A DNA stretch of 64,000 nucleotides from CAYJIX01 sp964370375 (GCA_964370375.1 CAYJIX010000006.1:7629-71628), one strand, 5' to 3'; positions 36,048 through 44,947 are shown, numbered from the stretch's first letter. The notes: generated by a model from the letters alone, not told the origin. Numbers and translations are program-made.

Positions 36048-36368
36048 ATGAAACAGTTTCGTATTCATAAAGATGACAAAGTGATGGTCATTGCAGGCAA
36101 GGATCAAGGCAAAATCGGTAAGGTTTTGAAAATCCTGCGCAAGCATGATCGAGTAGTTGTGGAAAAGGTGAACATGGCTAAACGCAATGTGAAACCCAAT
36201 CCCTATCGTCGTGAACCCGGCGGCATTGTTGACAAGGAAATGCCAATCCATGTGTCTAATCTCATGGTTGTATGCCCTTCCTGCTCTGCTCCCACCCGTG
36301 TAGGCTATCGCCGCACGGAGGACGGAGACAAAATCCGCTTCTGCAAAAAGTGCAACGCAACACTATAG
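36048..36368 (+). CDS. rplX: 50S ribosomal protein L24 with a zinc-ribbon-like tail
   Basis: A 106-residue uL24 protein, an assembly initiator with an N-terminal KOW motif (DDKVMVIAGKDQGKIGKVLK). The C-terminus carries two Cys pairs: VCPSCSAPTRVGYRRTEDGD and FCKKCNATL, as in the C+ form of L24 found in many bacteria. With S14, L36 and S4 in this cluster it makes four ribosomal proteins with cysteine pairs. Confidence 0.96.
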   Translation: MKQFRIHKDDKVMVIAGKDQGKIGKVLKILRKHDRVVVEKVNMAKRNVKPNPYRREPGGIVDKEMPIHVSNLMVVCPSCSAPTRVGYRRTEDGDKIRFCKKCNATL

Positions 36369-36378
36369 GTGACATCCC

Positions 36379-36918
36379 ATGACCCGTCTTGAAACTATGT
36401 ACCGCGAACAGGTAGTTCCAGTATTGCAAAAGGAGTTTTCTTATGAATCTCCCATGCAGATCCCTGGAATTGTAAAGGTTTCGCTGAACATTGGCCTTGG
36501 TGCCGCAAGCCAGAACAACAAGCTCATGGAAGAAACGATCAATGAGCTCACTCTGATTGCCGGACAAAAAGCTGTGGTAACCCGTGCAAAAAAATCCATT
36601 GCTGCATTTAAGTTACGTGAAGGCATGCCCATTGGTGCTCGTGTGACCTTACGAAAGGAGCGCATGTGGGACTTCCTTGACAAGCTTGTAAATTTTGCTT
36701 TACCTCGCGTTCGCGACTTTCGCGGAATTGCAGACAGAGGGTTTGACGGTCGTGGCAATTTCACCCTAGGTATCAAGGAACATTCCATCTTCCCTGAATT
36801 GGAAGTGGATCGCATTGATAATCCTAAGGGTATGAATATTACCATCGTAACCACCGCCACAACAGATAAAGAAGGCAAGTTTTTGTTAGAAAAACTTGGC
36901 ATGCCTTTCAGAAAGTAA
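36379..36918 (+). CDS. rplE: 50S ribosomal protein L5
   Basis: A 179-residue uL5 protein that binds 5S rRNA and P-site tRNA. It includes SPMQIPGIVKVSLNIGLGAA, AVVTRAKKSIAAFKLREGMP and GRGNFTLGIKEHSIFPELEV, all standard. Confidence 0.98.
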   Translation: MTRLETMYREQVVPVLQKEFSYESPMQIPGIVKVSLNIGLGAASQNNKLMEETINELTLIAGQKAVVTRAKKSIAAFKLREGMPIGARVTLRKERMWDFLDKLVNFALPRVRDFRGIADRGFDGRGNFTLGIKEHSIFPELEVDRIDNPKGMNITIVTTATTDKEGKFLLEKLGMPFRK

Positions 36919-36928
36919 GGAGCCCATT

Positions 36929-37114
36929 GTGTCGCGCACATCCCTTGAAGTAAAGTCAAGACGTAAACCCAAATTTTCGGCTAGGGCCTATAATAGATGC
37001 CCTATTTGCGGACGTCCTCGTGCTTATATGCGCAAATTCGGCCTGTGTCGTATTTGTTTTCGTAATATGGCACACCGTGGAGAACTTCCCGGCGTTCGTA
37101 AATCCAGCTGGTAA
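36929..37114 (+). CDS. rpsN: 30S ribosomal protein S14, zinc-binding type Z
   Basis: A 61-residue uS14 of the short zinc form. It has two CxxC motifs, RCPICGRPRAYMR and LCRICFRNMA, and ends GELPGVRKSSW. The start is GTG at 36929, because AAGGAG lies 8 bases upstream and an earlier ATG would begin inside rplE. The short zinc form is usual in Gram-positives and in many delta-type bacteria. Confidence 0.96.
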   Translation: MSRTSLEVKSRRKPKFSARAYNRCPICGRPRAYMRKFGLCRICFRNMAHRGELPGVRKSSW

Positions 37115-37135
37115 CCTGTAGAAGGAGTCCATTCG

Positions 37136-37516
37136 ATGATGACTGATCCTATTGCAGATATGCTTACGCGTATCCGCAACGCACATTTGGCCCTGCACAA
37201 GGAAGTGAGTGTGCCGCGCTCAAAGATTAAAGTTGCCATTGCAGCTATCTTACAGCAGGAAGGCTACGTCGATGACGTATCCACTACTGATGAGGCCATT
37301 ACTATTTCCTTGAAGTATTACCAAGGTAAACCCGCCATCATGGGTTTAAAGCGGATTAGTAAGCCTGGGCGTCGTCAGTATGTGGGCGCAGGCAGTATTC
37401 CGCGCGTGCAAAACGGCCTTGGCATTTGTATTTTGTCCACCTCACGTGGCGTCATTGACGGCGCTGCAGCTACTGAGGCTAAGGTGGGCGGCGAACTTCT
37501 TTGCGAGATCTGGTAA
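37136..37516 (+). CDS. rpsH: 30S ribosomal protein S8
   Basis: A 126-residue uS8 protein, key for 16S central-domain assembly and, in E. coli, the translational repressor of the spc operon. MTDPIADMLTRIRNAHLALH and the C-terminal GLGICILSTSRGVIDGAAAT are diagnostic. Two tandem ATG codons begin the gene; AAGGAG at 37121-37126 is best spaced for the first. Confidence 0.97.
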   Translation: MMTDPIADMLTRIRNAHLALHKEVSVPRSKIKVAIAAILQQEGYVDDVSTTDEAITISLKYYQGKPAIMGLKRISKPGRRQYVGAGSIPRVQNGLGICILSTSRGVIDGAAATEAKVGGELLCEIW

Positions 37517-37529
37517 ACGGGGGTTTTTT

Positions 37530-38069
37530 ATGTCACGTATTGGAAAACAACCCGTTGCTGTTCCCTCAGGTGTAGAGGTGAAGGTTAGCGGAGATAAAAT
37601 TATGATCAAGGGCCCTAAGGGCGAACTTGTTACACCTACAAGTTCCTTACTCAACTATGAAATGGTTGATGGCCAGATGGTTGTGACTCGCCGTGTAGAA
37701 TCACGCGAAAGCCGCAGCCAGCATGGTTTACGCAGAACCCTTCTTGCCAACTGTGTAACAGGGGTTTCCAAAGGTTTTGAAAAAACATTGGAAGTCATTG
37801 GTGTGGGTTATCGCGTAGCTGTAAAAGGCAATGTAGTTGAGCTTGCTGTTGGTTATTCCCATCCTGTTATTGTGGAATTGCCAAAGGGCATCACTGCTAA
37901 GGTTGAGGGCCAAAAATTGACCCTTATGGGCATTGATAAAGAGCTGGTTGGCGAAACCGCAGCAAGGATTCGCCGTATTCGTAAGCCTGAACCTTATAAA
38001 GGTAAGGGCATTAAGTACGAAACTGAAACAATTCAGCGTAAGGCCGGCAAATCCGGCGGCAAAAAATAG
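37530..38069 (+). CDS. rplF: 50S ribosomal protein L6
   Basis: A 179-residue uL6 protein near the factor-binding site. It starts MSRIGKQPVAVPSGVEVKVS at 37530 and ends in the family segment IRRIRKPEPYKGKGIKYETE. An earlier in-frame start falls inside rpsH and is rejected. The ribosome site is the modest GGGGG run just before. Confidence 0.97.
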   Translation: MSRIGKQPVAVPSGVEVKVSGDKIMIKGPKGELVTPTSSLLNYEMVDGQMVVTRRVESRESRSQHGLRRTLLANCVTGVSKGFEKTLEVIGVGYRVAVKGNVVELAVGYSHPVIVELPKGITAKVEGQKLTLMGIDKELVGETAARIRRIRKPEPYKGKGIKYETETIQRKAGKSGGKK

Positions 38070-38081
38070 TCGGAGTGCGCC

Positions 38082-38444
38082 ATGAGCAGTATAACCAAAA
38101 ATGAAGCCAGAAAGCGCAGAAAAATTCGTATCCGTAAAAAAATTTCCGGTACTGCCGAAAGACCACGTTTAGTAGTTTTTCGTTCCAACCTGCACATTTA
38201 TGCACAGGTTATTGACGATAACTCAGGGGCAACACTTGTTGCAGCCTCTACCCTTGCGCTTTCCAAGGGTGCTGAAAAGGTCCATTGCAATATGACAGGT
38301 GCGGCAAAAGTTGGCCAAGAATTGGCTCGCCTTGCCAAAGAAAAGAATATTGAATCGGTGGTTTTTGACCGTAACGGTTATCTTTATCACGGCAAGATCA
38401 AAGCCGTGGCAGACGGCGCCCGTGAGGGCGGTCTCGTCTTCTAA
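38082..38444 (+). CDS. rplR: 50S ribosomal protein L18
   Basis: A 120-residue uL18 protein that binds 5S rRNA with L5. RIRKKISGTAERPRLVVFRS and the C-terminal VVFDRNGYLYHGKIKAVADG are family marks. Confidence 0.97.
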   Translation: MSSITKNEARKRRKIRIRKKISGTAERPRLVVFRSNLHIYAQVIDDNSGATLVAASTLALSKGAEKVHCNMTGAAKVGQELARLAKEKNIESVVFDRNGYLYHGKIKAVADGAREGGLVF

Positions 38445-38465
38445 CCCGGAAGGACAGGCAGAATC

Positions 38466-38957
38466 ATGGAACAGAATGAACTTGGATTCATTGAGAAAAT
38501 TGTCTCCCTAAACCGGGTTGCCAAAGTGGTGAAAGGCGGACGTCGTTTCAGCTTCAGTGCTTTGGTAGTTGTTGGTGACGGGAAAGGAAGCGTAGGTTTT
38601 GGACTTGGCAAAGCCCAAGAAGTACCCGAAGCTTTACGCAAGGCTACTGAACATGCTCGCAAAACCATGGTGAAGGTACCTCTTGTTGAAGGAACCCTTC
38701 CCTATGAAATACTAGGCCGTTTTGGCGCAGGTCGCGTTATGTTGAAACCTGCTTCTCGCGGTACCGGTATTATTGCAGGCGGTGCTGTGCGTGCCGTTAT
38801 GGAAGCAGCCGGTGTGAATGACGTGTTGACCAAAGCTATTGGTACCAATAACCCTCACAATGTGCTTAGGGCAACAATGGCTGGTTTGACAGAACTTCGC
38901 AGTGCTGAAGATGTTAGCGAAGTTCGCGGCAAAAAAGTCGAAGCTCCTAGGAAGTGA
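38466..38957 (+). CDS. rpsE: 30S ribosomal protein S5
   Basis: A 163-residue uS5 protein important for decoding accuracy. It has EKIVSLNRVAKVVKGGRRFS, VVGDGKGSVGFGLGKAQEVP and GGAVRAVMEAAGVNDVLTKA. The spectinomycin-contact loop reads KGGRRF as usual. Confidence 0.98.
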   Translation: MEQNELGFIEKIVSLNRVAKVVKGGRRFSFSALVVVGDGKGSVGFGLGKAQEVPEALRKATEHARKTMVKVPLVEGTLPYEILGRFGAGRVMLKPASRGTGIIAGGAVRAVMEAAGVNDVLTKAIGTNNPHNVLRATMAGLTELRSAEDVSEVRGKKVEAPRK

Positions 38958-38961
38958 TAGC

Positions 38962-39144
38962 ATGGCTGAAATCACCATAAAAGTAATTAAAAGCCGTATC
39001 GGCTGCAACCCTATCCAGCGCAAGACCCTTGACGCTTTGGGGTTGACCCGTCGTGAAATGGTCAAAACCTTTCCCGATAACCCTGCCGTTCGCGGCATGA
39101 TTGCCAGAGTTTCACATCTGGTTGTTGAGGTTGCCAAATCATGA
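38962..39144 (+). CDS. rpmD: 50S ribosomal protein L30
   Basis: A 60-residue uL30 protein: MAEITIKVIKSRIGCNPIQR then TLDALGLTRREMVKTFPDNP. The start at 38962 is used because the longer in-frame extension runs back into rpsE. Its stop overlaps the rplO start (ATGA). Confidence 0.96.
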   Translation: MAEITIKVIKSRIGCNPIQRKTLDALGLTRREMVKTFPDNPAVRGMIARVSHLVVEVAKS

Positions 39145-39602
39145 ATTTGAATGAACTGTATCCGTTTGCTGAAGATCGCAAAAGCCGCAGACGTGTAGGA
39201 CGTGGTTCCGGTTCCGGCCTTGGCTGTACATCGGGCAAAGGTAATAAAGGTCAAAACTCTCGCGCAGGTGGCGGTGTACGCCCCGGCTTTGAGGGTGGTC
39301 AAATGCCCTTGCAGCGTCGTTTGCCCAAACGCGGTTTTAAAAACGCTCCTTTTAAAGTGCGTTATGAAGTGCTCAATCTTGATCGCCTTATAACCGCATT
39401 TGAAGGCAAGACCGAAATCCTTTTAGAAGATATATATGATCGTGGTCTTGTGCCCTTTGGCCGTTTGGTTAAAGTTTTGGCACAAGGGGATATCTCTGCT
39501 CCTTTGAAAGTTGAAGCACACAAGTTTAGCCGTTCTGCTGTTGAAAAACTGCAAAAGGCTGGCGGTGAAGCTCGGGAACTTTTGGCAGAGCCCACGGAAT
39601 AA
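39141..39602 (+). CDS. rplO: 50S ribosomal protein L15
   Basis: A 153-residue uL15 protein, a late assembly protein of the 50S core. Marks: RRVGRGSGSGLGCTSGKGNK, GVRPGFEGGQMPLQRRLPKR and GFKNAPFKVRYEVLNLDRL. It overlaps rpmD by 4 bases. A 212-bp gap with a strong hairpin separates it from secY. Confidence 0.97.
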   Translation: MNLNELYPFAEDRKSRRRVGRGSGSGLGCTSGKGNKGQNSRAGGGVRPGFEGGQMPLQRRLPKRGFKNAPFKVRYEVLNLDRLITAFEGKTEILLEDIYDRGLVPFGRLVKVLAQGDISAPLKVEAHKFSRSAVEKLQKAGGEARELLAEPTE

Positions 39603-39640
39603 AAGATTACGCTTTTTGAATAGAAAGCACATGCAAATAT

Positions 39641-39699
39641 ATGCGCCCCGGATTCTCCATTGAGCTATCAGGCTGGGGGACGGGGCGCATTTGTTTATA
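39641..39699 (+). terminator. Strong stem-loop between rplO and secY, possible attenuator
   Basis: ATGCGCCCCG (39641-39650) and CGGGGCGCAT (39681-39690) form a perfect 10-bp stem with a 30-base loop, followed by TTGTTTATA. It could act as a partial terminator, lowering secY-map relative to the ribosomal genes, or as a processing site. On the minus strand the loop contains TAGCTCAATGG, like a tRNA D-arm, but no full tRNA can be folded. Confidence 0.55.
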
Positions 39700-39814
39700 T
39701 AGTGCTTTTAAGCGTATGTAACATGAAAATATAGGCTTATGGTGACGACGTTTTTTCGTCATACAAATGCCCCATGTGGGTGTGATAGCACACGACAGAG
39801 TAGGTAGGTGAACC

Positions 39815-41128
39815 GTGGCATTAGGCGGAGCTGAGAATTTAGCGCGCTCACCGGAATTGCGCACAAAATTGTTTTGGACCATCGGGCTTTTATGCGCGTA
39901 CCGCATTGGTGTACATATTCCTGTGCCAGGTGTGGACGCCGGCGCGTTGGCCCATTTTTTTGAGGGTGCAGCCGGTGCATTATTTGGCCTTTTGGATATG
40001 TTTTCCGGTGGCGGTCTGAGCAATGTTTCAGTCTTTGCCCTTGGGATCATGCCCTATATTTCTGCGTCTATTATTATGCAACTTTTGCAGGTTGTAAGCC
40101 CTGACCTTAAACGTATGGCAAAGGAAGAGGGATCTGCAGGCAAAAGAAAGCTAACCCAATATACTCGTTACGGCACTGTGCTTATTACAGTTATCCAAGG
40201 TTTTGGTATTGCTGTTGGCCTTGAAAGCATGGTTAGCCCCATGGGATCTCCGGTTGTTATGGAGCCAGGCTGGACGTTTAGGCTCATGACGATTTTGACA
40301 TTAACGGCAGGTACTGTACTTATTATGTGGCTTGGTGAGCAGATTACCGAGCGCGGCATTGGTAACGGTATTTCGTTGATCATCTTTTCGGGCATTGTTG
40401 TGGGTATCCCCGGTGCTTTAGTTAAGACAAGTCAGCTTATTTCTGCTGGTGATATGAGCATTTTTGTAGCTGTAATCCTTGCTGCACTTATGTTAGCGGT
40501 TATCGTTGGCGTTGTTTTTATGGAACGAGCCCAGCGGCGGATTCCCATTCAATACGCCAAGCGTCAGGTTGGTCGTAAAATGTACGGTGGTCAGAGCACC
40601 CATTTGCCTTTGCGCGTCAATACAGCCGGTGTTATTCCCCCCATTTTTGCATCCAGCTTACTGCTTTTTCCGGCGACCATTGCTAACTTTGCCACGTCTG
40701 AATGGCTTAGCAACTTAGCTTCTTGGTTTTCACCGGCATCGATTGTTTATAATATTATTTTTATAGTGCTTATTTTCTTCTTCTGCTTTTTCTATACGGC
40801 AATCATTTTTGATACCAATGATGTGTCTGAAAATTTGAAGAAGAGCGGAGGCTTTATCCCCGGTATTCGTCCCGGTGAAAAGACTCAAGAATACCTTGAC
40901 GGTGTTCTGTCAAGGCTTACATTATGGGGCGGCGTGTATATATCCATTATTTCTGTACTGCCCATGATGCTTATTGCACAATTTAATGTTCCTTTCTATT
41001 TTGGCGGAACCAGCGTTCTGATCATGGTGGGTGTGGCTATGGACTTTATGTCACAGATTGAATCGCACCTTATTTCACGTCAGTACGAAGGGCTTATGGG
41101 CAAAACAAGGATTAAGGGCCGTTCCTAA
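39815..41128 (+). CDS. secY: Protein translocase subunit SecY
   Basis: A 437-residue inner-membrane channel of the Sec translocon. About ten membrane segments are visible. Family marks: FWTIGLLCAYRIGVHIPVPG, ALGIMPYISASIIMQLL, EQITERGIGNGISLIIFSGI, FMERAQRRIPIQYAKRQVGR (cytoplasmic loop C4 contacting SecA or ribosome) and SENLKKSGGFIPGIRPGEKT. The start is GTG at 39815 with GTAGG before it. The usual adk is not found after it; map follows directly. Confidence 0.97.
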   Translation: MALGGAENLARSPELRTKLFWTIGLLCAYRIGVHIPVPGVDAGALAHFFEGAAGALFGLLDMFSGGGLSNVSVFALGIMPYISASIIMQLLQVVSPDLKRMAKEEGSAGKRKLTQYTRYGTVLITVIQGFGIAVGLESMVSPMGSPVVMEPGWTFRLMTILTLTAGTVLIMWLGEQITERGIGNGISLIIFSGIVVGIPGALVKTSQLISAGDMSIFVAVILAALMLAVIVGVVFMERAQRRIPIQYAKRQVGRKMYGGQSTHLPLRVNTAGVIPPIFASSLLLFPATIANFATSEWLSNLASWFSPASIVYNIIFIVLIFFFCFFYTAIIFDTNDVSENLKKSGGFIPGIRPGEKTQEYLDGVLSRLTLWGGVYISIISVLPMMLIAQFNVPFYFGGTSVLIMVGVAMDFMSQIESHLISRQYEGLMGKTRIKGRS

Positions 41129-41165
41129 TATTTAGGCAGACGGTGTTGCCCTATTGGAGTTATTT

Positions 41166-41930
41166 GTGAAGAAGTTTCGAGGCGTTTTTTTAAAAAATGA
41201 GCGTGAAATTGGACTTCTTCGTGAAGCCAACCGTATGGTAGCTTGTATACTGGATGAGCTTGGAAAGGCTGTAAAACCAGGAATTCCAACGCTGCACTTT
41301 GAAGAAATTGTTCAAAAAATGTGCCGCGAGTTTAAAGTAAGACCTGCTTTTCTTGGTCAATACGGTTACCCTTTTGCCTTATGCTGTTCGGTAAATGAAG
41401 CCATTGTGCATGGCTTTCCTTCTGAGACGCGACTACAAGAAGGCGACATAGTAAGCTTTGATGTAGGCGTTATTTACGAAGGTTTTTATGGTGATGCCGC
41501 TCGAACCTTTGCGGTTGGCAACATCAGTGAAGAAGCCACACGCCTCATGCGCATAACCGAAGAAAGCTTGGCATTAGCAGTCGCTGAAGCTAGGCCAGGA
41601 AAATTGGTTGATGATATTTCACGAGCTGTTCAGCAGCACGTTGAAGGTGCCAATATGCATGTGATCAAACGCTTTGTTGGTCACGGAGTTGGCACAAAAT
41701 TGCACGAAAAACCCGAAGTGCCCAACTTTGTTCCGGCTAACAGTTCCGGACTTCCTTTAAAAGTTGGCATGGTATTGGCTATTGAGCCAATGGTAGCACT
41801 AGGCACATCTGAGGTAGAGATTCTGTCTGATGAATGGACTGCAATAACAAAAGATCATAGCCTTGCAGCCCATTTTGAGCACAGCGTTGCAATCACTCCT
41901 TCAGGGCCGCTTATTCTTGATAGAATGTAG
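41166..41930 (+). CDS. map: Methionine aminopeptidase, type I
   Basis: A 254-residue cytoplasmic metalloprotease that removes the initiator methionine. Metal ligands are visible: the Asp pair in VSFDVGVIYEGFYGDAARTF, His in FVGHGVGTKLHEKPEVPNF, and Glu in VLAIEPMVALG and AHFEHSVAITPSG. The start is GTG at 41166, 6 bases after GGAG; a TTG at 41154 overlaps that ribosome site. Its place between secY and rpmJ is common in bacteria. Confidence 0.96.
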   Translation: MKKFRGVFLKNEREIGLLREANRMVACILDELGKAVKPGIPTLHFEEIVQKMCREFKVRPAFLGQYGYPFALCCSVNEAIVHGFPSETRLQEGDIVSFDVGVIYEGFYGDAARTFAVGNISEEATRLMRITEESLALAVAEARPGKLVDDISRAVQQHVEGANMHVIKRFVGHGVGTKLHEKPEVPNFVPANSSGLPLKVGMVLAIEPMVALGTSEVEILSDEWTAITKDHSLAAHFEHSVAITPSGPLILDRM

Positions 41931-41969
41931 TGCAGTGGCAGATAAAATTGTTCCGCATTGGAATATGTA

Positions 41970-41998
41970 TTGACATCGCCAAAAAAAAGCGATAGTCT
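41970..41998 (+). promoter_or_regulatory. Possible internal promoter before rpmJ-rpsM
   Basis: TTGACA (41970-41975) and TAGTCT (41993-41998) are 17 bases apart, in the 123-bp gap between map and rpmJ. The -35 is perfect and the -10 weak, so this would be a moderate internal promoter for the alpha-type genes. Confidence 0.45.
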
Positions 41999-42053
41999 TT
42001 TTGATTCCGTTACCCTTTTTGGTAACGGACAACTATTTGTGGAGAGACTTGAC

Positions 42054-42167
42054 ATGAAAGTCAGACCATCTGTGAAGAAGTTTTGCCCCAAGTGCAAAGT
42101 TATTCGGCGTAGAGGCGTCCTTAGGGTCATTTGTGAAAACCCCCGGCATAAACAACGCCAGGGCTAA
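42054..42167 (+). CDS. rpmJ: 50S ribosomal protein L36, zinc-ribbon form
   Basis: A 37-residue bL36: MKVRPSVKKFCPKCKVIRRR, then GVLRVICENPRHKQRQG. The zinc ligands are Cys11, Cys14, Cys27 and His32, so it is the zinc-binding (C+) form. GGAGAG lies about 10 bases before the ATG. Confidence 0.97.
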   Translation: MKVRPSVKKFCPKCKVIRRRGVLRVICENPRHKQRQG

Positions 42168-42185
42168 TCTGTCAGGAGAAAGACT

Positions 42186-42554
42186 GTGGCCAGAATAGCT
42201 GGTGTTGACCTGCCCAGAGGCAAGCGTGCTGATATCGCGCTAACCTATATCTATGGCATTGGCCGTGCTACGGCCTTAAAAATTCTTGATACCACTGGTA
42301 TTGATTGGACCCGTGGCATTGATGACCTTTCTTCCGAAGAGCTGAACGAAGTCCGTAAGGAAATCGAACAAAGCTTTAAGGTAGAAGGTGATTTACGCCG
42401 CGAAGTTTCTGCCAATATCAAACGCCTTATGGACATTGCCTGTTATCGCGGGCTCCGCCACCGTCGTGGCTTACCTGTCCATGGACAGCGTACGCACACC
42501 AACGCACGTACCCGTAAGGGCCCGCGTCGTGGTGCTGTGGGCAAGAAAAAATAA
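42186..42554 (+). CDS. rpsM: 30S ribosomal protein S13
   Basis: A 122-residue uS13 protein of the 30S head bridging to L5. It has RIAGVDLPRGKRADIALTYI, YGIGRATALKILDTTGID and the C-terminal RGLPVHGQRTHTNARTRKGP. The start is GTG at 42186 with AGGAG ahead. Confidence 0.98.
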   Translation: MARIAGVDLPRGKRADIALTYIYGIGRATALKILDTTGIDWTRGIDDLSSEELNEVRKEIEQSFKVEGDLRREVSANIKRLMDIACYRGLRHRRGLPVHGQRTHTNARTRKGPRRGAVGKKK

Positions 42555-42634
42555 CTGAATTTACCCTTCCGGTATGGCAGTGTTAAAGTATACACTGGTG
42601 CCATACAAAACGTTCATCAAACGGAAGCAAAGAC

Positions 42635-43024
42635 ATGGCTAGACCAAGAAGATCTGCTAAAAGAAGAGAAAAAAAGAATGTCCCTGTAGGCCTTGTGCAT
42701 ATCCAGGCCTCTTTTAACAACACCATTGTGACCTTCACTGATACCCGTGGACACGCCATTAGTTGGGCTAGTGCCGGGCAAAGTGGTTTTAAAGGGTCAC
42801 GCAAATCAACCCCTTTCGCCGCGCAAGTAGCTGCTGAAACAGCCGCTCGCAAAGCCATGGACAATGGCATGCGTACAGTGGGTATTTACGTAAAAGGTCC
42901 GGGTTCTGGGCGTGAAGCTGCTATGCGCGCTGTGAATTCAGCTGGCTTTAAGGTGGCTTTTATTCGTGACGTGACACCCATCCCTCATAATGGATGTCGC
43001 CCCCCCAAACGCCGCCGCGTCTAA
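42635..43024 (+). CDS. rpsK: 30S ribosomal protein S11
   Basis: A 129-residue uS11 protein on the 30S platform. It has VGLVHIQASFNNTIVTFTDT, then RGHAISWASAGQSGFKGSRK and the C-terminal DVTPIPHNGCRPPKRRRV. It is followed by a 241-bp gap before rpsD in which no gene is seen. Confidence 0.98.
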   Translation: MARPRRSAKRREKKNVPVGLVHIQASFNNTIVTFTDTRGHAISWASAGQSGFKGSRKSTPFAAQVAAETAARKAMDNGMRTVGIYVKGPGSGREAAMRAVNSAGFKVAFIRDVTPIPHNGCRPPKRRRV

Positions 43025-43265
43025 TTTTTCTAAAACAAGCATGCACTAACAGGCTACTGTAGCATACAAGTTCTCTTAACCCTTTTTTTAAAAAGGCTAA
43101 AATAGAACATTGACGCTCAGCTTACATTGTACGTGTGCAATTTTAGGAATAATGCAATGGATCATATAGCCCTTTATGTGGGCATATGCATGTATAACCT
43201 TTAGGTGTAAACTCCAGAGGCAATCAGCTTGATCTGATTTCGCTCTGCTTGAGGAGGAAACCGTC

Positions 43266-43892
43266 TTGGCCAAATATAATGATGCCAAATGCCGTTTGTG
43301 CCGCCGTGAAGGCACCAAACTTTTTTTGAAAGGCGATCGCTGCTTTACTGACAAATGTTCTTATGACCGTCGTCCTCACCCTCCGGGGCAGCATGGACGT
43401 ATGCGTAAAAAATTAAGCGACTACGCCGTTCAGTTGCGAGAAAAACAAAAAGTCCGCCGTATCTATGGCATCCTTGAAGACCAGTTCCACAGCTATTTTG
43501 AGCGTGCGGACATGGCCAAGGGTGTGACCGGTGTCAATTTGCTCATGTTCCTTGAGCGTAGACTTGATAATGTTATCTATCGCTTAGGCTTTGCCAATTC
43601 TCGCAATCAGGCCCGTCAACTTGTTCGTCACGGTATTTTTACCTTAAACGGGCGTAAAGTAAATATTCCCTCTATGCAGGTTCGCGTTGGCGACAGCATT
43701 GAGGTTCCTGAGAAAAAACGGAAAATCCCTGTACTTGCCGAAGCTCAAGAAGCTGTGGCTCGACGTGGTTGTCCTACTTGGCTAGAAGTGGATGCTCCCA
43801 ATTTTAAAGGTCTGGTTAAAGCGTTGCCGCAGCGTGACGATATCCAGTTCCCCATAAATGAGCATCTGATTGTCGAGCTTTACTCCAAATAA
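43266..43892 (+). CDS. rpsD: 30S ribosomal protein S4
   Basis: A 208-residue uS4 protein, an early 16S binder. The N-terminus KYNDAKCRLCRREGTKLFLK and RCFTDKCSYDRRPHPPGQHG carries Cys pairs (CRLC and CFTDKC) of the zinc form. The S4 RNA-binding domain is RLDNVIYRLGFANSRNQARQ, LVRHGIFTLNGRKVNIPS. The start is a rare TTG at 43266, justified by GAGGAGGA 8 bases upstream. In many bacteria S4 represses this operon. Confidence 0.97.
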   Translation: MAKYNDAKCRLCRREGTKLFLKGDRCFTDKCSYDRRPHPPGQHGRMRKKLSDYAVQLREKQKVRRIYGILEDQFHSYFERADMAKGVTGVNLLMFLERRLDNVIYRLGFANSRNQARQLVRHGIFTLNGRKVNIPSMQVRVGDSIEVPEKKRKIPVLAEAQEAVARRGCPTWLEVDAPNFKGLVKALPQRDDIQFPINEHLIVELYSK

Positions 43893-43903
43893 GCGGGGGC
43901 TAC

Positions 43904-44947
43904 ATGCTCTTTAAACAAGGCAACAGACTGATCAATTCACGCAATTGGGTCAAACTTGTACGCCCCGAACATGGGGTATGCGATTCTGATGCAAACGATA
44001 CTTCTTTTGGGCGTTTTATTTATGAACCCCTTGAGCGCGGCTATGGTATTACCATCGGCAATGCTCTGCGTCGTGTCCTTTTGTCGTCGCTACAAGGTGC
44101 GGCCTTTGTATCAGTAAAAATCATCGGTGTGCAGCATGAGTTCACCACTATTTCAGGTGTTCTTGAAGATGTAACCGATGTTGTGCTCAATCTTAAGCAG
44201 GTGCGTCTGGCCATGGATACCGACGAACCTCAGTTTCTTACCCTTAATGTTTCCGGTAAGGGCATGGTTACTGCCGCCAATATCCAAGGCAACCAGCATG
44301 TGGAAATCCTTAATCCGGAACAACATATTGCAACGCTTACCGAAGATGTGAACCTTTCCATGGAGTTTGAAGTGCGCATGGGCAAAGGCTATGTGCCTGC
44401 TGATATGCACGAAGGACTTTCGGACGAAATCGGCCTGATCAAGTTAGACGCGAGCTTTTCACCTGTTCGCAAGGTGGCTTATGTGATTGAGCAGGCTCGT
44501 GTTGGTCAAATGACCAACTATGACAAATTGATCCTTGAAGTGTGGACTGACGGCTCAGTATCTGCTGAAGATGCCATCGCCTACAGTGCAAAAATCATCA
44601 AGGAGCAAATTTCTGTCTTCATCAATTTTGATGAGCGCATTTCAGGTGAGCATAGTTCTGGCGGTTCTAATGTTTCTGACATAGACGCCAAGCTATTTAT
44701 GGGTATTGATGAATTGGAATTGTCTGTACGCGCAACCAACTGTTTACGTAGTGCTAACATTGCTACGGTTGGTGAGCTTGTACAGCGGCCCGAATCAGAA
44801 ATGCTCAAGACGAAAAACTTTGGTAAAAAGTCCCTTGACGAAATCAAGGCTGTGCTAGCTAGCTTAGGCCTCGATTTTGGCACTAAAGTGGACGATTTTG
44901 ACAAGAAATATCAAGAATGGAAAAGGAAGCAGAACCATGAGGCATAG
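43904..44947 (+). CDS. rpoA: RNA polymerase alpha subunit
   Basis: A 347-residue alpha subunit. The N-terminal dimer domain (about 10-240) shows FGRFIYEPLERGYGITIGNA and LRRVLLSSLQGAAFVSVKII. The C-terminal domain (about 265-335) carries the helix-hairpin-helix that binds UP elements and activators: IDELELSVRATNCLRSANIA, TVGELVQRPESEMLKTKNFG and KKSLDEIKAVLASLGLDFG. The 3' end overlaps rplQ by 11 bases. Confidence 0.98.
   Translation: MLFKQGNRLINSRNWVKLVRPEHGVCDSDANDTSFGRFIYEPLERGYGITIGNALRRVLLSSLQGAAFVSVKIIGVQHEFTTISGVLEDVTDVVLNLKQVRLAMDTDEPQFLTLNVSGKGMVTAANIQGNQHVEILNPEQHIATLTEDVNLSMEFEVRMGKGYVPADMHEGLSDEIGLIKLDASFSPVRKVAYVIEQARVGQMTNYDKLILEVWTDGSVSAEDAIAYSAKIIKEQISVFINFDERISGEHSSGGSNVSDIDAKLFMGIDELELSVRATNCLRSANIATVGELVQRPESEMLKTKNFGKKSLDEIKAVLASLGLDFGTKVDDFDKKYQEWKRKQNHEA

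Noticed and set aside
39641..39690. Possible tRNA on the minus strand between rplO and secY
   Set aside because: A D-arm-like TAGCTCAATGG is inside the hairpin loop, but no anticodon or T arm can be formed in the 50 bases.
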